Assembly: GCA_026873275.1 (NCBI GenBank) | Contig: JANTUC010000008.1 | Span: forward strand, 1,899,068-1,963,067 | DNA length: 64,000 nt | Direction: 5' to 3' | Source: Pseudopithomyces maydicus | Lineage: Eukaryota; Ascomycota; Dothideomycetes; Pleosporales; Didymosphaeriaceae | Shown: piece after piece, positions 35,157 to 44,155 of the stretch | How positions within the stretch are numbered: position 1 is the first letter of the stretch | Layout: each line of letters opens with the position of its first letter | Made by a program: the position numbers and the translations under genes | Notes under the pieces: model-generated | The model's database searches: none | Seen by the model: the letters and a program-made list of their open reading frames with translations, nothing else | What the model was told of the DNA's origin: nothing

Positions 35157-35429
35157 CCGGAATCTATAACACCAAAGCCTTGTAGATGGAACTCATCCAA
35201 AGGCCAGTACGACTGTCCTGGCGTGTGGCCTGCAGCTCCCGGTCCAACACAAGAAGGGATTCCGTACGATTGCATAAAATGGATGCTCCAAAAGAGTGGC
35301 TCCTATTGCGCGGATATGGCGAAGGCTGCGGGCATCACTCTTGAAAAGTTTTATCAGCTTAATCCAGCGGTGGGCATGAACTGTGGTGGTCTTTGGCCGA
35401 GATACGCCTACTGCGTTGGTGCCGAATAA
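35157..35429 (+). pseudogene. Third LysM domain stranded behind a premature stop
   Basis: Directly in frame after the TAG at 35154, the sequence encodes a Cys-rich linker (KPCRWNSSKGQYDC) and a full LysM (GIPYDCIKWMLQKSGSYC ... FYQLNPAVGMNC) ending at a natural stop at 35429. The reading frame, spacing and domain class show it was part of the LysM gene. CAG to TAG is a CpA-to-TpA change. Readthrough or an alternative intron removing the TAG cannot be excluded from sequence alone. Confidence 0.75.
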
Positions 35430-35845
35430 GATATAAATCTATAGCGCAACAATGCAGAATTCTGACTGAACTTACTTCAGATTCTGGAGTATTCATAGTA
35501 TTTTCACATGATGGTATTCTCTCTCTGGGCGGTTCTTTGTTGTTTATTCTCGTATGTAGGTTCTCGATAGGGTTGGGCTTCTGGATGACGCAGTGAAACG
35601 AATATTAACTGGTCTTAAAAGCTAGTAGTTTGACCGGAATAACGGCTGCATCGTTTGATCCTGCACCAATTTTCGTAGTTACCGTGCCAGGATTGGACTG
35701 CACACCATCACATGTTCTCTCTTGCTAGGGTGTACATCTGGTACTGTGCCAAGAAACTATCTATATTATCCCACTCAAGCTTTCATGCACACCAAGGGGT
35801 AATATGAGAGACCAAGCCCCGCGATAGATCACCTTTTCCGTGTCC
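35430..35845. other. Intergenic region
   Basis: Short region between the LysM locus and the poly-T tract. No gene is seen. Confidence 0.4.
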
Positions 35846-35872
35846 TTTTTTTTTTTTTTTTTTTTTTTTTTT
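35846..35872 (+). repeat. 27-base poly-T tract just before a start codon
   Basis: An uninterrupted run of 27 T, ending four bases before the ATG at 35877. It may be a nucleosome-excluding promoter tract or, read on the other strand, an old poly(A) tail. Confidence 0.9.
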
Positions 35873-35876
35873 GAAA

Positions 35877-36899
35877 ATGGAGCCTACTTACTCCCGTGAC
35901 GAATGCGTCACCGCGATACGAGACTACTATGCCTTCCTCGCTTCCATGTTTATGGACCCAGGTTACATCATCGAACCACCTCAAGATGGTTGGCCGGAAA
36001 TAACGACCGAGGGAATGCAAGGTCTTGGAAAGACGGAAGAGGTTATTGATCTACTCCGCCACCTGCCTTACATTGAGACCAGGAAATATGCAAGTAGACC
36101 GGAAGGTCTACCTGGGGGAATATTTATTGACTGGCGAAATGTCTCGCAACGATTGAAAGATGGAAAAACACACCCAGGAACCGAATTATTAATGTCAGAA
36201 GGCGTGGAGAATCAATTTCTGGGCAAAGTTCCTGGGTATTGCATCGGGCTGATACACGGAGGCATGTTGATTGGAAGGGGCAAATGTTCAGCATACACTA
36301 CGGACGTCGACCTCAACACCCCGGATGTCATCTTAGTAGACACAAAATCTGGAGTCATTCACTGGATGAATTGTCCGACGAAGATCATGGAAACTGCCTC
36401 ATCGATCGAAGAATCGACTGAGTCAAAAGAGGAACTTGACTCAGACGGTATCAGAAACGAGGAGGACGACGGGGCTAAAGATGATAAAGATAATCGGGAG
36501 AATGAAGATGAGGATGAAGATGCCGATGAAGATGACGATGAAGATGAGGATGAAGATGAGGATGAAGATGAGGATGAAGACGAGGACGAAGACGAGGAGC
36601 TGGAGTGGGGTCCGTCCTGGCCTGTTCGCGATTTTTTTGAGATGTTGAAGAACCATTTCCGTCAACTGCATTTCGTTCCCAAGGACGCCTTTCACGTTGT
36701 GGATGTTTGGAGCAATGTGGACGAGTGGGATCAAAACATTCCTGAAGCATTCGTTCAGACGTTACAAGCAACGTTCCTTCAACATGGTTGGCCGGATGCT
36801 GGCAGATATCGTAAACAGCAGTGCATGGAGGAAATGAGAAAGGTGCTGGAGGAAAGATATCCCGGTCATCATTTATATTACTATCGTGATACGGCATAG
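35877..36899 (+). CDS. Uncharacterised fungal protein with a long Asp/Glu tract
   Basis: The ATG at 35877 opens an intact 340-aa frame. The N-terminal half (DYYAFLASMFM, GWPEITTEGMQGLGKTEEV, IDLLRHLPYIE) and the beta-rich middle (GGMLIGRGKCSAYTTDVDL, VILVDTKSGVIHW) match the general pattern of a large uncharacterised fungal family found in many paralogues. An acidic tract of about 30 alternating Asp/Glu (GATGAAGATGAG repeats, about 36507-36600) separates this from a C-terminal segment with WSNVDEW and a Gly/His/Tyr-rich end. There is no signal peptide or membrane segment, so it is probably intracellular. The hexanucleotide repeat should vary in length between strains. Confidence 0.7.
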   Translation: MEPTYSRDECVTAIRDYYAFLASMFMDPGYIIEPPQDGWPEITTEGMQGLGKTEEVIDLLRHLPYIETRKYASRPEGLPGGIFIDWRNVSQRLKDGKTHPGTELLMSEGVENQFLGKVPGYCIGLIHGGMLIGRGKCSAYTTDVDLNTPDVILVDTKSGVIHWMNCPTKIMETASSIEESTESKEELDSDGIRNEEDDGAKDDKDNRENEDEDEDADEDDDEDEDEDEDEDEDEDEDEDEELEWGPSWPVRDFFEMLKNHFRQLHFVPKDAFHVVDVWSNVDEWDQNIPEAFVQTLQATFLQHGWPDAGRYRKQQCMEEMRKVLEERYPGHHLYYYRDTA

Positions 36900-38033
36900 A
36901 GACATTCCGGGGATCCATAGCGCGGAGAGATACCAATATAGCATCCTTACAAGCTACCGTTCACGTTGTAAACAGTGATATACACTTATCGCTAATTAGA
37001 AACCTCTGCTTTCTCCAATTCAATGTATCCTGCGTGCGGCTCTGACGTATTGCCACACTGACTAATGTCTTCAATATCATTCATGGACGCTGCAATTCTG
37101 GAATCCACCATCTAATTGACTAACAGTGATGCTCTTTGCACATTGGTAAGGATCTTGACTATAGTAAAATATACCCTGAGCCTATGATTCTTTGTAGGCA
37201 TAAGCCTATAACCTGTATCAAGGATTAGAATCTTTTTCTTTTGCTAGCAATTGTGCAATCCTTCTAAGAATGTTACTAAAATCATCTGAATCACGCTTAT
37301 AGGTAGAATCATGTGTTGGGACGAATTCGGTATTCCTTCGGACTGGTTCTTACGTAACCACTCTTTAAGTTTCCGCGTCTATGAAAATTAGCTCTATTTA
37401 CGTTAAGCAAATCAACTTTACTAGCTTGTGTATTTGTGTAGCATATACTGGTGGGGCGTGGCCCACTCCTGAGAAGTACATATGTAGTGAAGAATTGGTA
37501 GCGGGAATTGGATTTGATGTGACAAAACGACCTTTAGCCTGGCGGAAGGAGAATGACATCAAGTCCGTTAATCTTACTAATTGATTATCCATTCTCTCAG
37601 ACATAGCATTGAAGACTGTTTTGATGCTGGTTTAACGCTCGTCACAAATGTAATCCATGAGATCGTAGGAAGAGGTGAAATTTATCCAAGAGTCAACTAC
37701 ATCCAAGACAGCGGTAGTAAATTGCGGTATAGTACTGTTATACGGACGATTGTTGTATAGATAGGTTTTCTTCTGGCAAGACATGTTTGCATTATGGCTT
37801 AAAATTACGGAAATACGCTTGCACTCTTGTTGCTTAGAGAAGGTTGATTAGTGTTTAGATATTATTATCAAAACCAGACATTTCATCCTCGTCTCCCCAG
37901 TGACGTTATGGTTGTGTTGTTTCGGTAAATTATCTCGACATGCACATACATACTGCGATACTTTTTGTTTGATAACAGTCACTGCCTGCTTGAAAGCGAG
38001 AAGCGTACAGTTGAGTGCATCTTACTCCTACCT
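36900..38033. other. 1.1-kb AT-leaning intergenic region
   Basis: No gene is supported. A short frame around 37381-37584 has no family resemblance and was not called. Confidence 0.4.
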
Positions 38034-39053
38034 TTATGCCCTCTCTCCCTCTCCCTCTTCCATCAGAGCCTTCCAATCGGTTTCTTTCGGAATCCAACCC
38101 AGCTCAAACAGCTTGTCAGATCGCGTTCTTTCACCACAACCCCACATGATAGGGCCAAATGGATGAATCTCTCTTGCAGCATCTACCGAGACGCTTTCCA
38201 CTTCTCCAAGACCTAAGCGTTCGCTGACAGCTTTGGCCCTTTCCATCATACTCAAATCCCCGGTACGCACAAAGTAGTAGCCGTCTCGATTTACTCCCAC
38301 TTGTCCGCTCTCATTCTTGAGTGCTTGTTCCATCAGGAACACAACCGCATCTCCCAAATCGCCAATGGAAGTCCACGACCATGTTGCGGTACCCTCGCCA
38401 ATCACAAAAGCCCGTCCACGGCTCTTAACCGTTGCATAATAGAACGCCGCATTGCTCTCCTTCTTCAGATGACCCTTGCCCTGGCCCCACAATTGGCCAG
38501 GCGAGACCAGCATTGTGCCCACCCCGTTGGTAGTACTGTAAGCAACGATAGCCTGATCAGCACCAGCGTGTATCCGATCCTCAGGAACGTTTAGTATTGT
38601 ATGCGCGTCCGTTATATCGCTCCAAGGACGGCTACTCGCCCTAAGGTTTCCAGTGATGGGATATGAAAGGTCGATAAGACTGCGAGGGCCAGTTAAGCTG
38701 ATGAGGCGTGGCATGAGCGGTCCACTGGCAGTACGGGATGCCAACCCATCTATCATTGCGCAAACGGCGGGGACATTGTCACCTCCAGCGTGTATGACAA
38801 AGTCGGCCTCTGTTGCCGTAGATTTGAGGAGAGAAAGTGAGGAAAGTTCGCCGATGATGGGAGTGAAATTGGGATAAATCGATTGGAGTTCTTGAGCATC
38901 TTTCTCCTCACGGATTAAAGCTTTAATCCGAACGCTGGGATGTGCCTTTGAGAGACAAGCGAGAATAGTGCCGCCAACAAACCCGGTTACACCAGTGAGA
39001 AATACAGAGCGTGATGTCGGCATTGTTTCAGGATCAGGTCCCAAAATCGTCAT
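38034..39053 (-). CDS. NAD(P)-dependent epimerase/dehydratase-like (atypical SDR)
   Basis: A single intact frame with a Rossmann start VFLTGVTGFVGGTIL (GxTGFVGG). It continues with LIREEKDAQEL, a GELSSLSLLKS segment, FVIHAGGD, LISLTGPRSLIDL, SPGQLWGQGKGHL and TWSWTSIGDLGDAVVFL. This is the pattern of extended atypical SDRs (NAD-dependent epimerase or NmrA-like). The classic catalytic YxxxK is not evident, so activity is uncertain. Two in-frame ATGs are plausible: 39053 (MTILGPDPETM) and 39023 (MPTSRSVFL), the latter closest to the Rossmann fold. The frame also stays open upstream to 39158. The substrate is unknown. It sits alone between two AT-leaning regions. Confidence 0.75.
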   Translation of the reverse strand: MTILGPDPETMPTSRSVFLTGVTGFVGGTILACLSKAHPSVRIKALIREEKDAQELQSIYPNFTPIIGELSSLSLLKSTATEADFVIHAGGDNVPAVCAMIDGLASRTASGPLMPRLISLTGPRSLIDLSYPITGNLRASSRPWSDITDAHTILNVPEDRIHAGADQAIVAYSTTNGVGTMLVSPGQLWGQGKGHLKKESNAAFYYATVKSRGRAFVIGEGTATWSWTSIGDLGDAVVFLMEQALKNESGQVGVNRDGYYFVRTGDLSMMERAKAVSERLGLGEVESVSVDAAREIHPFGPIMWGCGERTRSDKLFELGWIPKETDWKALMEEGEGERA

Positions 39054-39158
39054 TGCGAACAAATATCCAAGATAGGAGTAGCGAACAGTTGACTGCCTTC
39101 CAGACCGAGAGTGTTGAAAGATCTTTATTCTAATGTTGCAGCGCTTTTGATAGCACAC

Positions 39159-41566
39159 GCCAAATTAATAGACTTGGATTAAATACAGATAAAGATGAAT
39201 CATTATCGAAGTCTATTTATCCTTACCGTGAGAATCCTGCTGCCTGGTGGCTACGTAATCGTGATTACTAAGCTATGACTTAATGAAAACTACCTTAATT
39301 GCCAGGATGCAGCTTATGTGATACTATCCGTTAACCTTTTCGTTACAATCATTTATCATGAGTATACCTTGATGAGTGAATGCATTCAAACACGAGGTAT
39401 CTACCAGCTTACCTAATGGAATGAGTAAAATAGGGACCACTGCTCATAGCTCTGAAGGACTGCTTATCAATCGGAGTCTATAAGCCTGACTTGACATCGT
39501 GCTCCCGCAAGGGGTTCTCAAAGCAAAGGTCATGTTTGTCAACTCAATATTTTCTAACCCTGAGCTGCTTTGCTCTGATAGAGACTGAAAAATTCTCCTA
39601 GCTTGATTCGTGGTAAGCTAGCTTCATGGTAACCGTAGCAGAGCTTATGAATTTATTCCCAAACACTTAATCATCCAGAGTATTAGCATAGAACGCACCC
39701 TTCTCGAGTCTATAAATATTATTCTTATCGGTTGATATAAAACCTCTGACAAGCCAACGTTTAACAAATTTATGGTCGCCTAATCACAATATTTCTTTGT
39801 TGCTACCATACGTGCCATGAATCGTCCATTTCATTACAAGAGTAATAGAAATAGGCAAAGGTTAAACGATTAGACTCTAAGTGGCATATTAAAGAGAAGC
39901 TAACCAACTATGTAAAGCGATCAAGCCTCGTGAAAGGAGGTTCTTCTCAAGAATGTAATAATAGTAAGTACGAGTGTCTTCACAGGCTCTTCGTCACACG
40001 GCTCTTAAACTTAACAGTGCTGCTGCTAAAGAAGTCTAATATACTCCGGCACTTTATAGGCTATTATTTTGCTGTTGTTGCTAGGGGTTGATTAATCCGA
40101 TTCTGATCTTTTAATAACGTATTACCGAATGAAGATTGTACAGACATCTTTACTACCAGGCTTGATGCACTTTCTGCAGCCACAGATGGGTAAAAGCTGG
40201 ACACTGGTTGGAGCGTTTAGGCTGCAGCTGTGAAGATTATATAGACGGAAATCGGTATTATAAATTTGAAAGGATAGTAAAGATCTCACTTAGATAGTAG
40301 TTATATCCATTCTGGACACTGAGACACCTGGCCTTAGCAGGGTATAGTTAAGGTCTTAAGGTATTAAGGCGCCGTGAACTCCAAGCTTAAGGAAAATTAA
40401 AAGCCAAGTTTATATAATAATTATTTAGGTAATTAATTAAATATATTTTATTCTAAATTGTTTTATACCCTACTTTTTATATAGTTATAAAAGGAAAGAA
40501 CAGCATTTTCTTTATAATTTTTATCTTATTAGTTTCTGTATTGCTACCTTTTTTAGGATTAAATTTTATCTATTCTAGAATTCTATAGGGATTTCAGTGA
40601 AGAAAGTCTGTAAAGACTAGATAATATACCTTAATAAAATTAAATCGCAATTTCTAACTTCTATAATTTAACAAAATATGTATAACATGTTTTAATTATT
40701 CAATTACTTATAGTTTATAAATACTAATAAATATTATTAGGAGTCACTGCTTCCCTATTAGAACTTATATTTAGACTGGATATCTTAGTAGAGACTAATT
40801 TTAAATATTAATAGGGTTAAAGTATCTCCGACCTCAAAATATTAATAGATTGAAATAACATTACATTACTATTATAAAAGACTAATAACTGTAGAATAAT
40901 AACCTAGAAATAAATATAACTAAAATATGGATTAACCCCCTCTATATATTTCCCTTATATACACCTTTTATAAAAGTTATATTTATATAGTAGGTCTTTC
41001 TTTAGTCTATAATATAGTTGTAATACTACTACACCTATCTACTTTTTAAGCCTATACGCGACCTGCTTAATATATAATTCTTTATTTAATATAAAGGTGC
41101 TAAGCTTATTATATAACTTATATTTTTAAATATATATAAATATGTTAGATGTATTTTTATGATACTTTTTTATCTTAATAGGGACTTTCCTACTAATTTA
41201 AAGCTATAAATTGCACGCACTATTAGTGCATATAAATATACTTATAATATAAGTAAGCTATTTATTCCTAGAGAGTTCCTCGCTTTCGTCCTAAAACTAT
41301 ACCAAGGATATTTCCGGAAAGACTGCTTCTGTGATATAATTAGATTCTTGCTTCAGTAAATCCAGTCACGGTTGCTTTATTTCTGGAGATATTAGAAGAA
41401 ATCATTGCTAAGCCTATGTAAGAAACGCGAGAGTTTTTCACGTATCTAGAGCTTTATTAGAATAACGTTTGATGATCAGAGATTACATATCGAGATTTTG
41501 GTGCCCAGCGCGGGTGTTACTCAATACAGTGCTTTCATGTTACGGACCCAGAGAAACATCCAGAGA
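39159..41566. other. 2.4-kb gene-poor region with an AT-rich core
   Basis: No gene is supported. About 40380-41250 is strongly AT-rich and TpA-rich, like the RIP-affected DNA at the right end of the window, and is probably an old degraded repeat. No coding motif was recognised. Confidence 0.5.
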
Positions 41567-41998
41567 CTATTTCGATGGTCTTTGGAGAGTGCAAAACTCC
41601 CTTTCGTGGGTTTTAAGTGTTTCGTTGCTGGTAAAATAGTCATTGCAGGTTTGGCAACAGAATGATTTCTTATGCACCGGCGAGTTCTCTTTGTGCTGTT
41701 CGAGCGCTTCCCTGCTACCGAAAAAGCGATTGCATGTCTCACAGCGGATGCTCTTCTTATGCGCGGGCGAATCATTTCGGTGCTGTTCGAGTGCTTTGTT
41801 GCTGCCAAAATAGCGATCGCAGAGGACACACCAGCAATTCATATCTGTTTGGACTGCAGTGTTCTGGTCGTTCACATTCCGTACATTCGCTACTGATAGG
41901 GTACTGATCGCTTTCGGACCGGACTGCACTCGATATTCTGAGAATAGCTCATGAGTCGCAGGCTGTGGCGTAGTAATACAAGGAGTAGTTCTAGTCAT
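41567..41998 (-). CDS. C2H2 zinc-finger protein with three tandem fingers
   Basis: An intact 143-aa frame. Three units follow a Thr/Pro-rich N-terminus: CVLCDRYFGSNKALEQH, CETCNRFFGSREALEQH and CQTCNDYFTSNETLKTH. In the first two, six residues separate the two His (H-RNDSPA-H and H-KENSPV-H), a wide spacing seen in a fungal family with repeated ALEQH...SPAH units and in U1-like fingers. The third ends H...C. Nucleic-acid binding is inferred. The protein may be a fragment of a longer one, since family members often have more fingers. It lies in a small island of normal composition between AT-rich DNA and the EthD-like gene, which is divergent from it. Confidence 0.6.
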   Translation of the reverse strand: MTRTTPCITTPQPATHELFSEYRVQSGPKAISTLSVANVRNVNDQNTAVQTDMNCWCVLCDRYFGSNKALEQHRNDSPAHKKSIRCETCNRFFGSREALEQHKENSPVHKKSFCCQTCNDYFTSNETLKTHEREFCTLQRPSK

Positions 41999-42176
41999 GA
42001 CAGAAACATGGACGAGAAGGCGCTCGACGTGGCTGTCTTCGATGAGGTGGTACGGGAAACTGGCATAGCCAGCTGACAGATGCTACAGGTCCATATATGG
42101 GACATACTGGTGATGGAAAACTTGCAAACGCGTGCGGTTTATAATCGTAAAGTCTGGTCTGAGGTCTTTCTACTAA

Positions 42177-42672
42177 AGGTGCGGGGGATACTATACATGG
42201 AAACGACAAGAAATATACGTCAAGCTCTTCTACAACCACAAAGAGAGCATCACACCGGAGCAGTTCAACAGCTACTGGGCCAACAACCACACAGCTCTCA
42301 TTACCCCGTTCCGTCTTCGGCTCGGCGTGGTCAAGTACTCGCAGGTAAGCTCTCATCCCTCTTGAGAAAAACCATAGTGAGATATTGAGATTCCTGACAT
42401 TTGCGCGATGGCAGTATCACTCCACGCCCGAGCTGTGCGACCTCGTTCGGGAAGGCGGTATTCCGGTCCTGGAGTTCGATGGAGCGGCGGAGTTTTGGAT
42501 GCACGATCTTGCGACGCTGCAGAAGATGCAGAGGGATCCGTTTTACGTGGAGAAGATTCGTCCGGATGAGGAGAAGTTCATTGTTGGCACGTCTTTGAAG
42601 TTGGTTGTGGGGGTGGATTATATTGTGGTGGACAATCAGAATGCGGTCATGGAGCATGGTCGGACGTTTTGA
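42177..42672 (+). CDS. EthD-type dimeric alpha/beta-barrel protein, 5' end unresolved
   Basis: Exon 42177-42344 (open only from 42177, no ATG in frame) is joined across a 70-nt intron (GTAAGC ... GCAG, branch CTGAC) to exon 42415-42672. The product reads EIYVKLFYNHKESITPEQF, SYWANNHTALITPF, then IPVLEFDGAAEFWMHDL and DEEKFIVGTSLKLVVG. This fits an EthD-like ferredoxin-fold protein: beta strand, helix with PEQFxxYW, NNH. EthD relatives act as small dehydratases, decarboxylases or oxygenase accessories, often in secondary metabolism. A TAA at 42174 blocks the frame upstream. The first exon is therefore either further left or lost. Confidence 0.6.
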
Positions 42673-44155
42673 TGTTTGGACCAGGAGTTGGTTCTTTTCG
42701 AATTGGGTAGAACGAACTTTAGGGCATGGAGTTGAGTAGTCTTTGCGCTTCCCTTCGGTTTTTGACACATCGATAGAAGCTTTGATGTTGATAGATATGT
42801 GTTGAATGTAGAGTTTTCTACAGATCTGCATGGAACAAGTGATGTAGCTCGGAACTAAAAGTATAGAAATCAATGCTTCAGCCCCTTTTTACATCATAAA
42901 GTGTATATGCGAACTGATATACGTGAAAGAGATGTAGAGTCTCTGCGTTATAGTTAGAGTTTATTCTATTTAAGGAGAGGGAGTGTGTGTAGATTTCGAT
43001 AATCGTCTACTATCACGATCTGAGCAAAATGAACACTCCACGACATCTTATGGATAACATAAACTGGAAAAATTTACAGAGCAAGGAGTCTCTTCTGTTT
43101 TTCCAATAAATAGAAGTGCTTATAGAACGCAAGTCATGAAATACAAGCTTTTCTCCATTTAACTACTCAACTTGGTAGTCCATTGGGGCCAAAATAGCTA
43201 GTGAGGACCCACTCAGTCTAATACGGACGTGTCTAGCCTAGCTTACGTGAGAAATACACAGTACTTGCAAGGTACTTGAAGAGGAGGTAGCTCGGATTTA
43301 TAATAATATGTAGTGAGCCGGAGTCTTACTATGGCCTCGATATGCCTTGTCCGTGTTGATGTGGCTGCGAGGTATCCAAGCGTCTGGGAAGGTAGGGTGG
43401 GGGCCAGGCGCAAATAGTGACCACTATGCACGGTAATGCACCACTGTATACGGCTCCGCTTATCTGTATGGTTGAAGGGTTTAAGCGTTCGGTATCTGTT
43501 TGGTATTTTCCGGATTGCTCGTTGTTATCGATTTCTCTATTTTATGGTGGTGATATGACTGATTTGATTCAAATTTTCCGGACACACCCTATAATCATAC
43601 AATTGTCCAGATGGAGAATGGTTGTACTGGCACTTCGAGTATACAAGCGTCTGGGAATGGGAAATATGCCATATAAGATCTCCTAGTCATGAGCGAGGGA
43701 TAAAATAAACAGCGCTTATGACCCATCGATCCATTGATCCTAGTGGTATGCATAATCCCAATAAAGAAATACTACAACAGTTTCCGTCACCTGTCAGAGC
43801 GTCCGTCTGACACGAAGCACGTTTAGGTTACCAGATCTAGCCAGTCCGGTCATCAAATCTGCCATGTTTCACCATACAGCCGAGAGTCTATGCAATGTGA
43901 TTGTCTCTGTACATATTTAATCTCTTCCTGTTTCTGGTTCTTTCTTTTTTTTTTTTCATTCGTTTTACATCACTCGACTTTCCGAGGTCTAGGTCTAGTC
44001 TCGACTCGTTCATTCATTGCATTTATTATCTATTCATTACACTTATTATCCATTCATTGCATTCATCATTCATCTCCAAAACTTATTATTCGCTTAACAA
44101 GAACCGTTCATTTCTCATACTCGCATCCTCGCTCACCCATTGATTCAAATCCACC
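42673..44155. other. 1.5-kb intergenic region with pyrimidine-rich leader
   Basis: No gene is supported. From about 43920 to 44150 the plus strand is T/C-rich with repeated CATTCATT-type units. This looks like the promoter and 5' leader of the gene starting at 44156. Confidence 0.5.

Noticed and set aside
35991..36030. Walker A-like GMQGLGKT in the acidic-tract protein
   Set aside because: It matches GxxxxGKT by chance; the surrounding sequence is the non-NTPase N-terminal domain of the fungal family and no Walker B or other NTPase motif follows.
43417..43686. 89-codon plus-strand frame
   Set aside because: No signal peptide or domain, no recognisable relatives, and AT-leaning sequence; not distinguishable from chance.
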